64,000 nt of DNA from Candidatus Pantoea formicae (GCF_011752625.1 NZ_VWXD01000007.1:225334-289333), one strand, 5' to 3'. Shown: positions 1 to 9,705, numbered from the stretch's first letter. The notes: generated by a model not told the origin, from the letters alone. Numbers and translations: made by a program.

Positions 1-701
1 TTGTCGTCGGTCCCTTCGGCTATGTATTAACACTGTTTGCCGTCTGGGCCGCGATTAATGCCTTTAACATGGTCGATGGCATTGATGGCCTTCTGGGTGG
101 GCTGTCCAGCGTGACCTTCGCCGCCATGGGCATCATCCTCTACTTTGACGGGCAAACCAGCCTTGCGATGTGGTGTTTCGCCATGATCGCCGCCACCATC
201 CCCTATATTTTGCTCAATCTGGGTCTGATTGGCCGTCGCTATAAAGTGTTTATGGGTGACGCCGGCAGCACCATGATCGGCTTTACCATCATCTGGATCC
301 TACTGGAAACTACGCAAGGCCTTAGCCATCCGATTACCCCAGTGACCGCGCTGTGGCTGATTGCCATTCCACTGATGGATATGGTGGCGATTATGTATCG
401 CCGTCTGCGTAAAGGCATGAGCCCATTTTCGGCAGACCGTCAGCACATTCATCATCTCATCATGCGCGCCGGCTTTACCTCTCGCCAGGCCTTTGTCCTG
501 ATTACGGTTGCCGCAGCGATTCTGGCGGGTATTGGTGTATTGGGTGAATACCTTGCCTTCATCCCGGAGTGGGTGATGCTGGTGTTGTTCCTGATGGCAT
601 TTTTCCTTTACGGCTATTGCTTGAAACACGCCTGGCGCGTGGCACGCAAAATCCGTCGCATTAAACGTCGCTGGCAAAGCAGTGGCGAAGATAAAAAATA
701 A
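1..701 (+). CDS. wecA: WecA, undecaprenyl-phosphate GlcNAc-1-phosphate transferase (5' truncated by window edge)
   Basis: C-terminal two thirds of the membrane enzyme that transfers GlcNAc-1-phosphate from UDP-GlcNAc to undecaprenyl phosphate, the first step of ECA synthesis and of many O antigens. The reading frame is open from base 3, so the start lies upstream of the window. Visible signatures are the acidic motif NAFNMVDGIDG, VFMGDAGS, and the histidine loop DRQHIHH that binds substrate in this family. Several hydrophobic segments and a basic C-terminus (KIRRIKRRW) fit the family. It is the first visible gene of the ECA cluster; wzzE follows after 35 bp. Identification is strong; only the N-terminus is unseen. 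Confidence 0.97.
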   Translation, partial: VVGPFGYVLTLFAVWAAINAFNMVDGIDGLLGGLSSVTFAAMGIILYFDGQTSLAMWCFAMIAATIPYILLNLGLIGRRYKVFMGDAGSTMIGFTIIWILLETTQGLSHPITPVTALWLIAIPLMDMVAIMYRRLRKGMSPFSADRQHIHHLIMRAGFTSRQAFVLITVAAAILAGIGVLGEYLAFIPEWVMLVLFLMAFFLYGYCLKHAWRVARKIRRIKRRWQSSGEDKK

Positions 702-736
702 ATTACCCGATCAGTACCCGGATAAGGACTTTTGTT

Positions 737-1786
737 ATGACCTCTGTGGTTGTGGAGAACGAACTCGATGTGCGCGGCTTGGGCTGCACACTATGGCGCG
801 GTAAGCGCTGGATTATCGGCTGTGCGCTGGTGTTCGCCGTGCTGGCATGGCTGGCTTCAATGCTCATGAAACAGGCGTGGAGCACCACGGCGGTAACCGA
901 TCGCCCCACGGTGAATATGCTGGGCGATTTCTTCGTACAGCAACAATTCCTCAATAATCTTGATGTGCGGACCAACACCCTTAACCTCAACACGCCCGCA
1001 CCCACGGTGATGGATGAGGTTTATCAGGAGTTCACCATGCAGTTGGCCTCCTGGGATACGCGCCGAGATTTCTGGCAGCAGACGGATTACTACAAAAGTC
1101 GCAAAAGTGGCAATGCGCATAACGATGCCGCGCTGCTGGACGATTTGATTACCAATATCCAGTTCACGCCAGCCGATCCAGCACACAATACGCTGGATAA
1201 CATTAAGTTGATTGCCGAGACGGCCAGCGATGCCAACAACCTACTGCGTCAATATATCGCTTACGCCAGTGAACGTGCCGCACGCCATCTGAATACTGAA
1301 CTGAAGGGGGCCTGGCAGGCACGCAGTGCGCAATTGCTGGCGCAGGTTAATCGCCAGCAGGAAGTGGCACAGGCGGTATTTGATCGCCAACGTCAACGCA
1401 TTGAGCAGGCACTGAAAGTGGCCAGCGAGCAGGGCATCAAAGAGAACCGAGCCCCTGTAACGGGTGAAGCATTACCAGACAGCGATCGCTTCCTGCTGGG
1501 ACAGCAAATGTTGCAAGCACAACTTGATACGTTGCAGGCCAGCGGACCCGCTTACGATTTAAGCTATGATCAAAACAGGGCGATGCTGGGTACGTTACAG
1601 GCAGGTGCGCGTTTGGATAAACCGTTCCAGACTTATCGCTACTTGCGTACACCGGAAGAGCCGGTATCGCGCGATAGTCCGCGCCGTTTGTTTATGATGA
1701 TTATGTGGGGCGTCATCGGCGCGCTGGTGGGTGCAGGCGTCGCGCTGGTTCGCCGTCCGCGTCCAACGTCACCTATCAGCCATTAA
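737..1786 (+). CDS. wzzE: WzzE, ECA polysaccharide chain-length modulator
   Basis: 349-residue inner-membrane protein of the Wzz/PCP family that sets the repeat number of ECA chains made by WzyE. There is one transmembrane segment near residues 29-46, a long helical periplasmic domain, and a second segment near residues 318-338 preceded by the proline-containing stretch EEPVSRDSPRR typical of Wzz proteins. A purine-rich stretch (gataagga) precedes the ATG. It sits between wecA and wecB as in E. coli, and its length matches the family (about 348). The N-terminal 15 residues differ from E. coli, as expected for a cytoplasmic tail. Confidence 0.96.
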   Translation: MTSVVVENELDVRGLGCTLWRGKRWIIGCALVFAVLAWLASMLMKQAWSTTAVTDRPTVNMLGDFFVQQQFLNNLDVRTNTLNLNTPAPTVMDEVYQEFTMQLASWDTRRDFWQQTDYYKSRKSGNAHNDAALLDDLITNIQFTPADPAHNTLDNIKLIAETASDANNLLRQYIAYASERAARHLNTELKGAWQARSAQLLAQVNRQQEVAQAVFDRQRQRIEQALKVASEQGIKENRAPVTGEALPDSDRFLLGQQMLQAQLDTLQASGPAYDLSYDQNRAMLGTLQAGARLDKPFQTYRYLRTPEEPVSRDSPRRLFMMIMWGVIGALVGAGVALVRRPRPTSPISH

Positions 1787-1796
1787 GAGAAGCCAC

Positions 1797-2921
1797 GTGA
1801 AAGTTCTGACCGTATTTGGCACGCGTCCTGAGGCGATCAAAATGGCTCCGCTGGTGCAAGCGCTGGCGCAGGATGACGCGTTTGAAGCACGCTTATGTGT
1901 CACCGCGCAGCACCGTGAAATGCTCGATCAGGTATTGCGACTGTTTAAACTGCAACCTGATTATGATCTCAACATCATGCGCCCGGAGCAGGGGCTGACG
2001 GAGATCACCAGCCGTATTTTGCAGGGAATGAAAACGGTGCTCGCCGATTTCCAACCTGATGTGGTGCTGGTGCACGGTGATACTACAACGACGTTCGCTG
2101 CCAGCCTCGCGGCGTTCTATCATCAGATTCCGGTGGGACACGTGGAAGCGGGGTTACGCACCGGGAACCTGATGTCTCCGTGGCCGGAAGAGGCCAATCG
2201 CACGTTAACGGGCCACCTGGCCAGCTACCACTTTACGCCAACTGAAAATTCGCGGCAGAACCTGCTGCGCGAAAACCTGCCCGATACGCGTATTTTTGTC
2301 ACCGGCAACACCGTGATTGATGCTTTGTTGTGGGTACGCGATCGCGTATTAGATGATGCCGATCTCAATGCGCGCTTAGCGGCACGTTATCCGTTTCTGG
2401 ACGCTGATAAGAAACTGATCCTGGTGACGGGCCATCGTCGGGAGAGCTTCGGCGGAGGGTTCGAGCGTATTTGCAGCGCGCTGGCGCAGATTGCGCGTCA
2501 GCATCCACAGACACAGATTGTTTATCCGGTGCACCTCAATCCGAATGTCAGCGAGCCGGTGAACCGCATTCTCAGTGGGATCGACAATATCATTCTGATT
2601 GAGCCGCAAGAGTACTTGCCGTTTGTCTGGCTGATGAACCGATCCTGGTTAATCCTGACCGATTCTGGTGGCATACAGGAAGAAGCGCCATCGCTGGGCA
2701 AACCGGTTCTGGTGATGCGAGATACCACCGAGCGCCCAGAAGCGGTTGATGCGGGTACGGTGAAATTGGTGGGGACTGACGTGAGCAAAATCGTCGCTGA
2801 AGTCAGCCTGCTGCTACAGGATGATGAGGCCTGGCAAGTGATGAGCCGCGCGCATAATCCTTATGGCGATGGCCAAGCCTGTGCGCGCATTTTGCAGGCA
2901 TTAAAACAACACAGAGTATAA
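1797..2921 (+). CDS. wecB: WecB, UDP-N-acetylglucosamine 2-epimerase
   Basis: 374-residue cytoplasmic enzyme that converts UDP-GlcNAc to UDP-ManNAc for ECA. I chose the GTG at 1797 because it gives the family N-terminus MKVLTVFGTRPEAIKMAPLV, lies 10 bp after wzzE, and follows the purine-rich stretch taagagaag. The frame is open further upstream inside wzzE, but that part does not belong to the family. Motifs include GTRPEAIK, HGDTTTT, GHVEAGLRTG, TGHRRES and SGGIQEEAPSLGKPV, which form the nucleotide-binding and catalytic regions of the epimerase-2 fold. wecC follows after 2 bp, so the two are translated together. Confidence 0.97.
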   Translation: MKVLTVFGTRPEAIKMAPLVQALAQDDAFEARLCVTAQHREMLDQVLRLFKLQPDYDLNIMRPEQGLTEITSRILQGMKTVLADFQPDVVLVHGDTTTTFAASLAAFYHQIPVGHVEAGLRTGNLMSPWPEEANRTLTGHLASYHFTPTENSRQNLLRENLPDTRIFVTGNTVIDALLWVRDRVLDDADLNARLAARYPFLDADKKLILVTGHRRESFGGGFERICSALAQIARQHPQTQIVYPVHLNPNVSEPVNRILSGIDNIILIEPQEYLPFVWLMNRSWLILTDSGGIQEEAPSLGKPVLVMRDTTERPEAVDAGTVKLVGTDVSKIVAEVSLLLQDDEAWQVMSRAHNPYGDGQACARILQALKQHRV

Positions 2922-2923
2922 AG

Positions 2924-4183
2924 ATGAGTTTTGAAACCATTTCCGTTATCGGACTGGGCTACATTGGGCTGCCAACGGCAGCTGTTTTTGCCTCAAAGGG
3001 AAAGCATGTTATCGGCGTGGACATCAATGTTCACGCGGTAGAAACCATTAATCGCGGCGATATCCACATAGTTGAACCCGAATTAGGGGATGTGGTGCGT
3101 GAAGCCGTACAGGCGGGTCATTTGCGTGCCACCACGCAAGCGGAAGCGGCAGATGCCTTTCTGATCGCGGTGCCAACTCCCTTCATGGGCGATCATCAAC
3201 CGGATCTCAGCTACGTCAGGGCGGCGGCATTGTCGATTGCGCCTGTGCTGAAAGCGGGCGATTTGGTGATTCTGGAGTCCACTTCACCTGTAGGCGCGAC
3301 GGAGCAAATGGCTGAATGGCTGGCTGAAGCGCGTCATGATCTGCGCTTCCCGCAGCACGGTGACGACTGCAACGTGCATATCGCTTATTGCCCTGAGCGC
3401 GTACTGCCTGGGAAAGTGATGGTTGAGTTGCTGGAAAATGATCGGGTGATCGGTGGCATGGCGCCAGCCTGTTCGGCCCGCGCTAGCGATCTCTACCGCA
3501 TTTTCCTGCGCGGCGAATGTGTTGAAACCAACGCGCGCACGGCTGAGATGTGCAAACTCACCGAGAATAGCTTCCGTGACGTCAATATTGCTTTCGCCAA
3601 TGAGCTATCGCTGATTTGTGCCGAGCAAGGGATTAACGTGTGGGAGCTGATTGCCTTGGCAAACCGCCATCCACGCGTCAACATTCTACAGCCTGGTCCT
3701 GGCGTTGGTGGACACTGTATCGCCGTCGATCCCTGGTTTATCGTGGCGCAAAATCCGGACTTGGCGCGTTTGATTCGCGTCGCGCGTGAAGTGAATGATG
3801 CAAAACCCACTTGGGTGCTGGATCAGGTCAAACAGCAGTTGGCGGAGTGTCTGACAGCCTCGGGTAAACGTGCCAGCGAAGTGACCATCGCCTGCTTTGG
3901 TCTGGCTTTCAAACCTAATATCGACGACTTACGCGAAAGCCCAGCCATGACTGTGGCCCAGCTGATTGCCGAATGGCACAGTGGTTGCACGCTGGTGGTG
4001 GAGCCACATGTGTCGAAAATCCCTACCCGGCTGGCTGATGAAGCGACCCTGGTTTCCATCGAAGATGCGCTACAGCAAGCAGATATCCTGGTCATGCTGG
4101 TCGATCACGCGCAGTTCCGTGCGATTCCGATGAACCAAATAACGCAGCCGTGGATCGTCGATACTAAAGGTGTCTGGCGATAA
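2924..4183 (+). CDS. wecC: WecC, UDP-N-acetyl-D-mannosamine dehydrogenase
   Basis: 419-residue NAD-dependent dehydrogenase that oxidises UDP-ManNAc to UDP-ManNAcA, the acidic sugar of ECA. An N-terminal Rossmann motif GLGYIGLPTAAVFA is followed by the UDP-glucose/GDP-mannose dehydrogenase centre, with the catalytic-cysteine region GPGVGGHCIAVDPW and a C-terminal domain (GLAFKPNIDDLRESP). Length equals the E. coli enzyme within one residue. In E. coli the next two genes are rffG and rffH; here wecD starts 18 bp later, so those two are missing at this locus. Confidence 0.97.
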   Translation: MSFETISVIGLGYIGLPTAAVFASKGKHVIGVDINVHAVETINRGDIHIVEPELGDVVREAVQAGHLRATTQAEAADAFLIAVPTPFMGDHQPDLSYVRAAALSIAPVLKAGDLVILESTSPVGATEQMAEWLAEARHDLRFPQHGDDCNVHIAYCPERVLPGKVMVELLENDRVIGGMAPACSARASDLYRIFLRGECVETNARTAEMCKLTENSFRDVNIAFANELSLICAEQGINVWELIALANRHPRVNILQPGPGVGGHCIAVDPWFIVAQNPDLARLIRVAREVNDAKPTWVLDQVKQQLAECLTASGKRASEVTIACFGLAFKPNIDDLRESPAMTVAQLIAEWHSGCTLVVEPHVSKIPTRLADEATLVSIEDALQQADILVMLVDHAQFRAIPMNQITQPWIVDTKGVWR

Positions 4184-4201
4184 CTTCACAGGAGCTTCTC
4201 C

Positions 4202-4900
4202 ATGCCCGTCCGCGTCAGTATTGATCCCCTTACGTGGGAGAGCGAATTCTTTGGCGTAAACAGTGCGCGTGTGGCGCTGGATGGCGAGATGACTTTGCCA
4301 GATGCGTTACAACAGCCTTATACGTTATGGCAGGCTAAAGTGCCGGCCGAGCGCATTGAGGTGATTGATGCCCTGAGTCAGCAAGGTTTTCAGCTGGTTG
4401 AAGGTGAAGCCGACCTCGCAATCAATATTAAGCGGACTGAACGGCAGGTGGGTGTGCGTATTGCGCGTGAAGCGCAAATTCCGGCGTTGCGCGATGTTGC
4501 CTCTCAGGCATTTCGCCAGAGCCGCTTCCGTGCACCCTGGTTCGATCCGGATGACAGCGGGCGTTTCTACGCGCAATGGATTGAGAATGCCGTACGCGGC
4601 ACCTTTGATCATCAATGCTTAGTCGCATGCGATGAAACCGGTGCATTGCAGGGATTTGTCTCGATGCGTGAAGTGGAAGGTGATGCACGTATTGGTCTGC
4701 TGGCAGTGCAGCCCGAAGCACAAGGCAAAGGCATTGGTCAGCGCTTATTGCTGGCGGCGGCAGATTGGGGCCGTGTACGTCAGCTCGAACGCCTGCGCGT
4801 GGCAACTCAGCTCAGTAACCTCACAGCCATGCGCCTCTATTTACGCAGCGGTGCTCGGCTCGAAAGCACCGCTTACTGGTTCTACAGGAAAGCCTCATGA
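4202..4900 (+). CDS. wecD: WecD (RffC), dTDP-4-amino-4,6-dideoxygalactose N-acetyltransferase
   Basis: 232-residue GNAT-fold acetyltransferase that makes dTDP-Fuc4NAc, the third ECA sugar donor, from acetyl-CoA. The acetyl-CoA loop is visible as VQPEAQGKGIGQRLL near residues 178-192, and the C-terminus ends in the GNAT pattern TAMRLYLRSGARLESTAYWFY. A good SD (cacaggagcttctcc) precedes the ATG. It is slightly longer than E. coli WecD (about 224). Its stop overlaps wecE by 4 bp. Its substrate depends on dTDP-4-keto-6-deoxyglucose, which must come from rmlA/rmlB-type genes elsewhere because rffGH are absent here. Confidence 0.93.
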   Translation: MPVRVSIDPLTWESEFFGVNSARVALDGEMTLPDALQQPYTLWQAKVPAERIEVIDALSQQGFQLVEGEADLAINIKRTERQVGVRIAREAQIPALRDVASQAFRQSRFRAPWFDPDDSGRFYAQWIENAVRGTFDHQCLVACDETGALQGFVSMREVEGDARIGLLAVQPEAQGKGIGQRLLLAAADWGRVRQLERLRVATQLSNLTAMRLYLRSGARLESTAYWFYRKAS

Positions 4901-6027
4901 TCCCATTTAATGCGCCTCCGATTGTAGGCAGCGAAGTTGAATATATGCAGTCGGCGATGGCCAGCGGCAAGCTGTGCGGCGATGGTGGTTTTACCCGTCG
5001 CTGTCAGCAGTGGATGGAACAGCACTTTGGCAGCAAGAAAGTCTTGTTGACGCCGTCCTGCACTGCTTCGCTCGAAATGGCCGCGCTGCTCATCGATATC
5101 CAGCCTGGCGATGAAGTGATCATGCCAAGCTACACCTTTGTCTCCACTGCCAATGCCTTCGTGCTACGCGGGGCCGTCATCGTGTTCGTCGATGTACGCC
5201 CCGACACGCTCAATATCGATGAAACGCTGATTGAAGCAGCGATTACTGAGAAAACCCGCGCGATTGTGCCGGTGCATTACGCGGGTGTCGCCTGCGAGAT
5301 GGACAGCATCATGGCGCTGGCAGCGAAGCATAAGTTGTTTGTGATTGAGGATGCGGCGCAAGGCGTGATGTCGCAGTACAAGGGGCGTGCGCTGGGCACG
5401 ATAGGCCATATTGGTTGTTTCAGCTTCCATGAAACTAAAAACTACACTGCGGGTGGTGAAGGCGGTGCGACGCTGATTAACGACGCCAAGCTGGTGGAAC
5501 GTGCAGAGATCATCCGTGAGAAAGGCACCAATCGCAGCCAGTTCTTTCGCGGACAGGTGGATAAATATACCTGGCGTGATATCGGTTCGAGTTATCTCAT
5601 GGCGGACCTACAGGCGGCCTACTTATGGGCTCAGCTGGAGGCGGCAGAGCGAATTAACCAGCAGCGTCTGCGCTTGTGGCAACGCTATTATGACGCGCTA
5701 CAGCCGCTGGCGGCAGCCGGACGTATCGAATTACCGGTGGTGCCTAAAGATTGCCGCCACAACGCACACATGTTCTACATCAAACTGCGTGACAGTGACG
5801 ATCGCCAGTCGCTGATCAACTGGATGAAAGAGGCCGAGATCCTCACTGTCTTCCACTATATTCCGCTGCACTCATCGCCAGCTGGCGAGCGTTTTGGCCG
5901 CTTCCACGGTGATGATGTGTTCACCACACCGGAGAGCGAACGTTTACTGCGCCTGCCGCTGTTCTACAACCTGACAGACAATAACCAGCGCACGGTGATC
6001 AGTTCGCTCCTGAGCTTCTTCGCCTGA
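4897..6027 (+). CDS. wecE: WecE (RffA), dTDP-4-amino-4,6-dideoxygalactose transaminase
   Basis: 376-residue PLP-dependent sugar aminotransferase of the DegT/DnrJ/EryC1 family that aminates dTDP-4-keto-6-deoxyglucose. The PLP lysine sits in SFHETKNYTAGGEGG near residues 175-189, and the upstream IEDAAQG motif supplies the aspartate that contacts the pyridine nitrogen. The ATG overlaps the end of wecD (ATGA), and the gene overlaps wzxE by one base (TGATG). Length matches E. coli WecE (376). Identity is firm from motif and operon position. Confidence 0.96.
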   Translation: MIPFNAPPIVGSEVEYMQSAMASGKLCGDGGFTRRCQQWMEQHFGSKKVLLTPSCTASLEMAALLIDIQPGDEVIMPSYTFVSTANAFVLRGAVIVFVDVRPDTLNIDETLIEAAITEKTRAIVPVHYAGVACEMDSIMALAAKHKLFVIEDAAQGVMSQYKGRALGTIGHIGCFSFHETKNYTAGGEGGATLINDAKLVERAEIIREKGTNRSQFFRGQVDKYTWRDIGSSYLMADLQAAYLWAQLEAAERINQQRLRLWQRYYDALQPLAAAGRIELPVVPKDCRHNAHMFYIKLRDSDDRQSLINWMKEAEILTVFHYIPLHSSPAGERFGRFHGDDVFTTPESERLLRLPLFYNLTDNNQRTVISSLLSFFA

Positions 6028-7280
6028 TGTCGCTCGCGAAAGCTTCAGTCTGGACGGCCTCATCAACGTTGGTAAAAATCGTCGCCGGTTTGCTGGTGGT
6101 GAAACTGTTGGCCGTGAGCTTTGGTCCTGAAGGGGTCGGGCAGGCGGGTAACTTCCGCCAATTGGTTACCGTATTAGGCGTGTTGGCCGGCGCGGGTATT
6201 TTCAATGGCGTGACCACTTACGTCGCACAATTTCAGCAGCAACCTGAGCAACTACGTGCCGTAACCGGTACTGCATCGAGCATGGTGATCGGGTTTTCCA
6301 CCCTAGTGGCGCTGGTGTTCTTGCTGGCGGCGGGGCCGATTAGCCATGCGCTGTTTGGTCATGATGACTATGCCAATGTGGTGAGGATCGTGGCCTTTTT
6401 GCAGTTCGGTATTGCCTGGGCCAATTTGACGCTGGCGTTGCTAAAGGGCTTTCGTGATGCGCGCGGCAATGCGCTGGCGCTGATTACGGGCAGCCTGGTG
6501 GGTGTGCTGGGCTATGTCTTGTGTTGGAGGCTGGGTGGCTATACCGGGGCGTTAGTGGGCTTAGCCTTGGTTCCGGCCTTGTTGGTGTTTCCGGCTCTCC
6601 TCATGCTGCGTCGCCATCACCAAGTGTTGCCATTGAGCTGGCTTAAGCCTTCATGGCAGCCTGAGTTGGCGCGTAATCTGGCGAAATTTACGCTGATGGC
6701 GCTCATCACCTCCGTCACCTTACCGGTGGCGTGGGTGATGATGCGTAATTTGCTGGCACAACAGCAAGGCTGGGCGCAGGTGGGATTGTGGCAGGGCGTG
6801 ACCAGCATTTCCGATGCTTACCTGCAGTTCATCACCGCAACCTTTAGCGTCTGGTTATTACCCACGTTGGCGCGATTAGAGCATAAGCAACAGATTGCGC
6901 GTGAGATTGGGCGTGCGCTGCGCTTTGTCCTGCCCGCCGTTGCCGCCGCCAGTTTTTGCGTGTGGTTGCTGCGTGATGTGGCTATCTGGCTGCTGTTTTC
7001 GCCGCAATTTGCCGCAATGCGAGACCTTTTTGTCTGGCAGTTGTGCGGTGACGTCTTTAAAGTAGGCGCCTATGTTTTTGGATACTTGGTGATCGCCAAA
7101 GCATCACTGCGCTTCTATATTCTGACGGAAATCAGCCAGTTTGCGCTGCTGACTGCGTTCTCTCATTGGTTGATCCCCTTACATGGTACAGCCGGAGCCG
7201 CACAAGCCTATATGGCGACCTACGTGCTCTACTTCGCCCTTTGCTGTGGCGCTTTTTTGATTTATTGCCGGAAAAAATGA
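6027..7280 (+). CDS. wzxE: WzxE, ECA lipid III flippase
   Basis: 417-residue polytopic membrane protein of the MATE/MOP-like polysaccharide flippase superfamily, carrying undecaprenyl-PP-linked ECA trisaccharide to the periplasmic face. About 12 hydrophobic segments are visible across the whole length; the N-terminus SLAKASVWTASSTLVKIVAG is the family type. It starts at the ATG that shares one base with the wecE stop. Length and position between wecE and wecF match E. coli (416). Confidence 0.95.
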   Translation: MSLAKASVWTASSTLVKIVAGLLVVKLLAVSFGPEGVGQAGNFRQLVTVLGVLAGAGIFNGVTTYVAQFQQQPEQLRAVTGTASSMVIGFSTLVALVFLLAAGPISHALFGHDDYANVVRIVAFLQFGIAWANLTLALLKGFRDARGNALALITGSLVGVLGYVLCWRLGGYTGALVGLALVPALLVFPALLMLRRHHQVLPLSWLKPSWQPELARNLAKFTLMALITSVTLPVAWVMMRNLLAQQQGWAQVGLWQGVTSISDAYLQFITATFSVWLLPTLARLEHKQQIAREIGRALRFVLPAVAAASFCVWLLRDVAIWLLFSPQFAAMRDLFVWQLCGDVFKVGAYVFGYLVIAKASLRFYILTEISQFALLTAFSHWLIPLHGTAGAAQAYMATYVLYFALCCGAFLIYCRKK

Positions 7281-8347
7281 CTTTATTTCACGTGCTGGGA
7301 TCGGATATCCCGCATCACAACCATACCCTGTTGCGCTTCTTTAATGAGGTGATGAACCGCGAACTGCCGGGCGATGCGCCGCGTCAGTTTATGGTGGTGA
7401 CCTCTGCACCAGAGGCACTCAAGGTATACACGGCGTTGCATATTGAAACTTTCACCAGCAAGCGCGCGTTGGCGCAGGCGGTCATCGCACGGGCTGCCGA
7501 CCGCTCGCAACGTTTCTTCTTTCATGGGCAGTTTAATCCGCAAATCTGGCTGGCATTGCTGAGCGGTAAACTCCGCCGCCAGCAGGCGTTCTGGCATATC
7601 TGGGGCGCCGATTTCTATGAAGAAGGACGTGGGCTGAAGTATCAGTTGTTTTATTTGCTGAGACGTCTGGCGCAGAGCCGAATCGCACAGGTGTTCGCGA
7701 CACGTGGAGATTTGCATGCGTTTCAGCAGCGCCATCCACGGGTGCCCACATCGCTGCTCTATTTCCCCACGCGTATGCCAGAGGCTGCGGTGCCTGGCAG
7801 TGTGGTGAGCGACGATTTTACGGTTCTGCTAGGTAACTCCGGCGATCGCAGCAATCGCCACATTGAGGGTTTGCAGGCTATCCACGCTCAGTTTGGTGGC
7901 AAGGTGAAGGTGTTGGTGCCGCTCGGCTATCCAGAAAACAATCAGGTTTATATCGATGAGATAAGTGCGGCGGCACAGCGTTTGTTTCCGCAAGGTCAGG
8001 TGACGTTGCTGCGCGATAAGATAGATTTTGACACCTATCTGCATTTGCTCAGTCGCTGCCAGCTCGGTTATTTTATGTTCGAACGTCAGCAGGGTATTGG
8101 CACGCTGTGTTTACTGATTCAAGCCAATATCCCGTTTGTCCTGAATCGGAAAAACCCGTTTTGGCGCGATTTGAGCGAGCAAGGATTACCGGTGCTGTTT
8201 AGTGAAGATGAACTGGATGCGGCACGTGTCGCCGAAGCGCAGCGTCAATTGGCGCACTGTGATAAATCCTCGATTGCCTTTTTTTCCCCAGGTTACCTGG
8301 CTGGCTGGCGCCACGCGCTCAGCTTGTGTGAAAGGGAGAGAACATGA
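7277..8347 (+). CDS. wecF: WecF (RffT), Fuc4NAc transferase
   Basis: 356-residue glycosyltransferase (GT56) that adds Fuc4NAc to lipid II to give ECA lipid III on the cytoplasmic face of the inner membrane. I chose the ATG at 7277, which overlaps the wzxE stop (ATGA) and gives the family N-terminus MTLFHVLGSDIPHHN; the longer open frame inside wzxE is not WecF-like. Motifs include HIWGADFYEE, LLGNSGDRSNRH, PLGYPENNQVYI and YFMFERQQGIGTLCLL, the conserved core of this family. It overlaps wzyE by 4 bp. Confidence 0.96.
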   Translation: MTLFHVLGSDIPHHNHTLLRFFNEVMNRELPGDAPRQFMVVTSAPEALKVYTALHIETFTSKRALAQAVIARAADRSQRFFFHGQFNPQIWLALLSGKLRRQQAFWHIWGADFYEEGRGLKYQLFYLLRRLAQSRIAQVFATRGDLHAFQQRHPRVPTSLLYFPTRMPEAAVPGSVVSDDFTVLLGNSGDRSNRHIEGLQAIHAQFGGKVKVLVPLGYPENNQVYIDEISAAAQRLFPQGQVTLLRDKIDFDTYLHLLSRCQLGYFMFERQQGIGTLCLLIQANIPFVLNRKNPFWRDLSEQGLPVLFSEDELDAARVAEAQRQLAHCDKSSIAFFSPGYLAGWRHALSLCERERT

Positions 8348-9702
8348 GCCTGATGCAGTTTAGTGGTCTGCTGGTGGTTTACCTGCTTTCGTTGGGCTTT
8401 ATTTTGACCTTGACCTGGCGAGAATTTAAACGGGTGCGTTTCAACTTTCACCTGTTCTTTACCATTCTGTTTTTATTGACGTTTTACTTTGGCTTCCCAC
8501 TGACCAGCGTGCTGGTTTTCCGTTTCAACGTCGAAGTGGTTCCGCCGGAGTTTTTACTGCAAGCCCTGCTCGCCGCCACCAGTTTCTACGCGATTTATTA
8601 TGTCAGCTACAAAGTCCGTCTCAGGCCGGTTAATGCGCCGCCGCGTAAGCCGTGGCTGCAAATGAACCGAGTGGAAACGCATCTTACGTGTGTGTTGCTG
8701 GCACTGGTCGCGATTGGCACGGTCGCGGTGTTCTTTATGCACAATGGCCTGTTGCTGTTTAGGCTTTCAGCGTACAACCAGATCTTCTCCAGTGAAGTAT
8801 CAGGCGTGGCGCTGAAGCGCTTCTTCTACTTCTTCATTCCTGCGATGTTGATTCGCTATTTCCTCAATCCGACGCAGCGTCAGTGGTTATGGTTTTTGCT
8901 GGTGTCGGTCGCGTTCGGATTGCTGACTTACGCTCTGGTGGGCGGGACGCGCGCCAATATCATCATTGCCTTCGCTCTGTTCTTGTTTATCGGTATTACC
9001 CGCGGCTGGATCACGTTATGGATGTTAGTCGGGGCGGGGGTGATGGCGGTGGCTGGCATGTTCTGGCTGGCGCTGCGCCGCTATAACCTTGATGTAGTGG
9101 GTGATGAAGCGTTCTATACCTTCCTGTACTTGACGCGTGACACGTTCTCGCCGTGGGAAAACCTGGCGTTATTACTGCAAAACTACGACAAAATTGATTT
9201 TCAGGGATTGGCACCGATTTGGCGCGACTTCTATGTCTTTATCCCAAGCTGGTTATGGCCTGGGCGCCCATCAATTGTGTTGAACAGCGCCAACTATTTT
9301 ACCTGGGAAGTGCTGAACAACCATTCTGGACTGGCGATATCACCCACGCTGCTTGGCTCGCTGCTCGTGATGGGTGGCGTTTGGTTTATTCCGCTGGGCG
9401 CGATTGCGGTGGGTTGGCTGATGAAAGGGTTTGATAACCTTTATCTACAGGGCCGCGATGCCAAAAACCGCTACAGCGGGGCCATTTTGCAAAGCTTCTG
9501 TTTTGGCGCGGTGTTTAACATGATCGTGCTGGCACGCGAAGGGCTGGATGCGTTTGGCTCTCGTGTGGTGTTCTTTTGCGTTATTTTTGCTGCCTGCATG
9601 GCAGTGGCTAAATTGCTGTACTGGCTATTCGCTCGCGCGGGACTGATTCGCCCGCGCAGCAAACCGGTGTTTAACAGCCTTTCATCACCTTTGGGAAAAT
9701 GA
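8344..9702 (+). CDS. wzyE: WzyE, ECA polymerase
   Basis: 452-residue multi-spanning membrane protein that polymerises ECA trisaccharide units on the periplasmic side, with chain length set by WzzE. About 11 hydrophobic segments are visible and a large hydrophilic loop lies around residues 250-320 (YNLDVVGDEAFYTFLYLTRD onward), as in Wzy polymerases. The ATG overlaps the wecF stop by 4 bp. Length matches E. coli WzyE (450). wecG follows after 3 bp. Confidence 0.95.
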   Translation: MSLMQFSGLLVVYLLSLGFILTLTWREFKRVRFNFHLFFTILFLLTFYFGFPLTSVLVFRFNVEVVPPEFLLQALLAATSFYAIYYVSYKVRLRPVNAPPRKPWLQMNRVETHLTCVLLALVAIGTVAVFFMHNGLLLFRLSAYNQIFSSEVSGVALKRFFYFFIPAMLIRYFLNPTQRQWLWFLLVSVAFGLLTYALVGGTRANIIIAFALFLFIGITRGWITLWMLVGAGVMAVAGMFWLALRRYNLDVVGDEAFYTFLYLTRDTFSPWENLALLLQNYDKIDFQGLAPIWRDFYVFIPSWLWPGRPSIVLNSANYFTWEVLNNHSGLAISPTLLGSLLVMGGVWFIPLGAIAVGWLMKGFDNLYLQGRDAKNRYSGAILQSFCFGAVFNMIVLAREGLDAFGSRVVFFCVIFAACMAVAKLLYWLFARAGLIRPRSKPVFNSLSSPLGK

Positions 9703-9705
9703 TTA

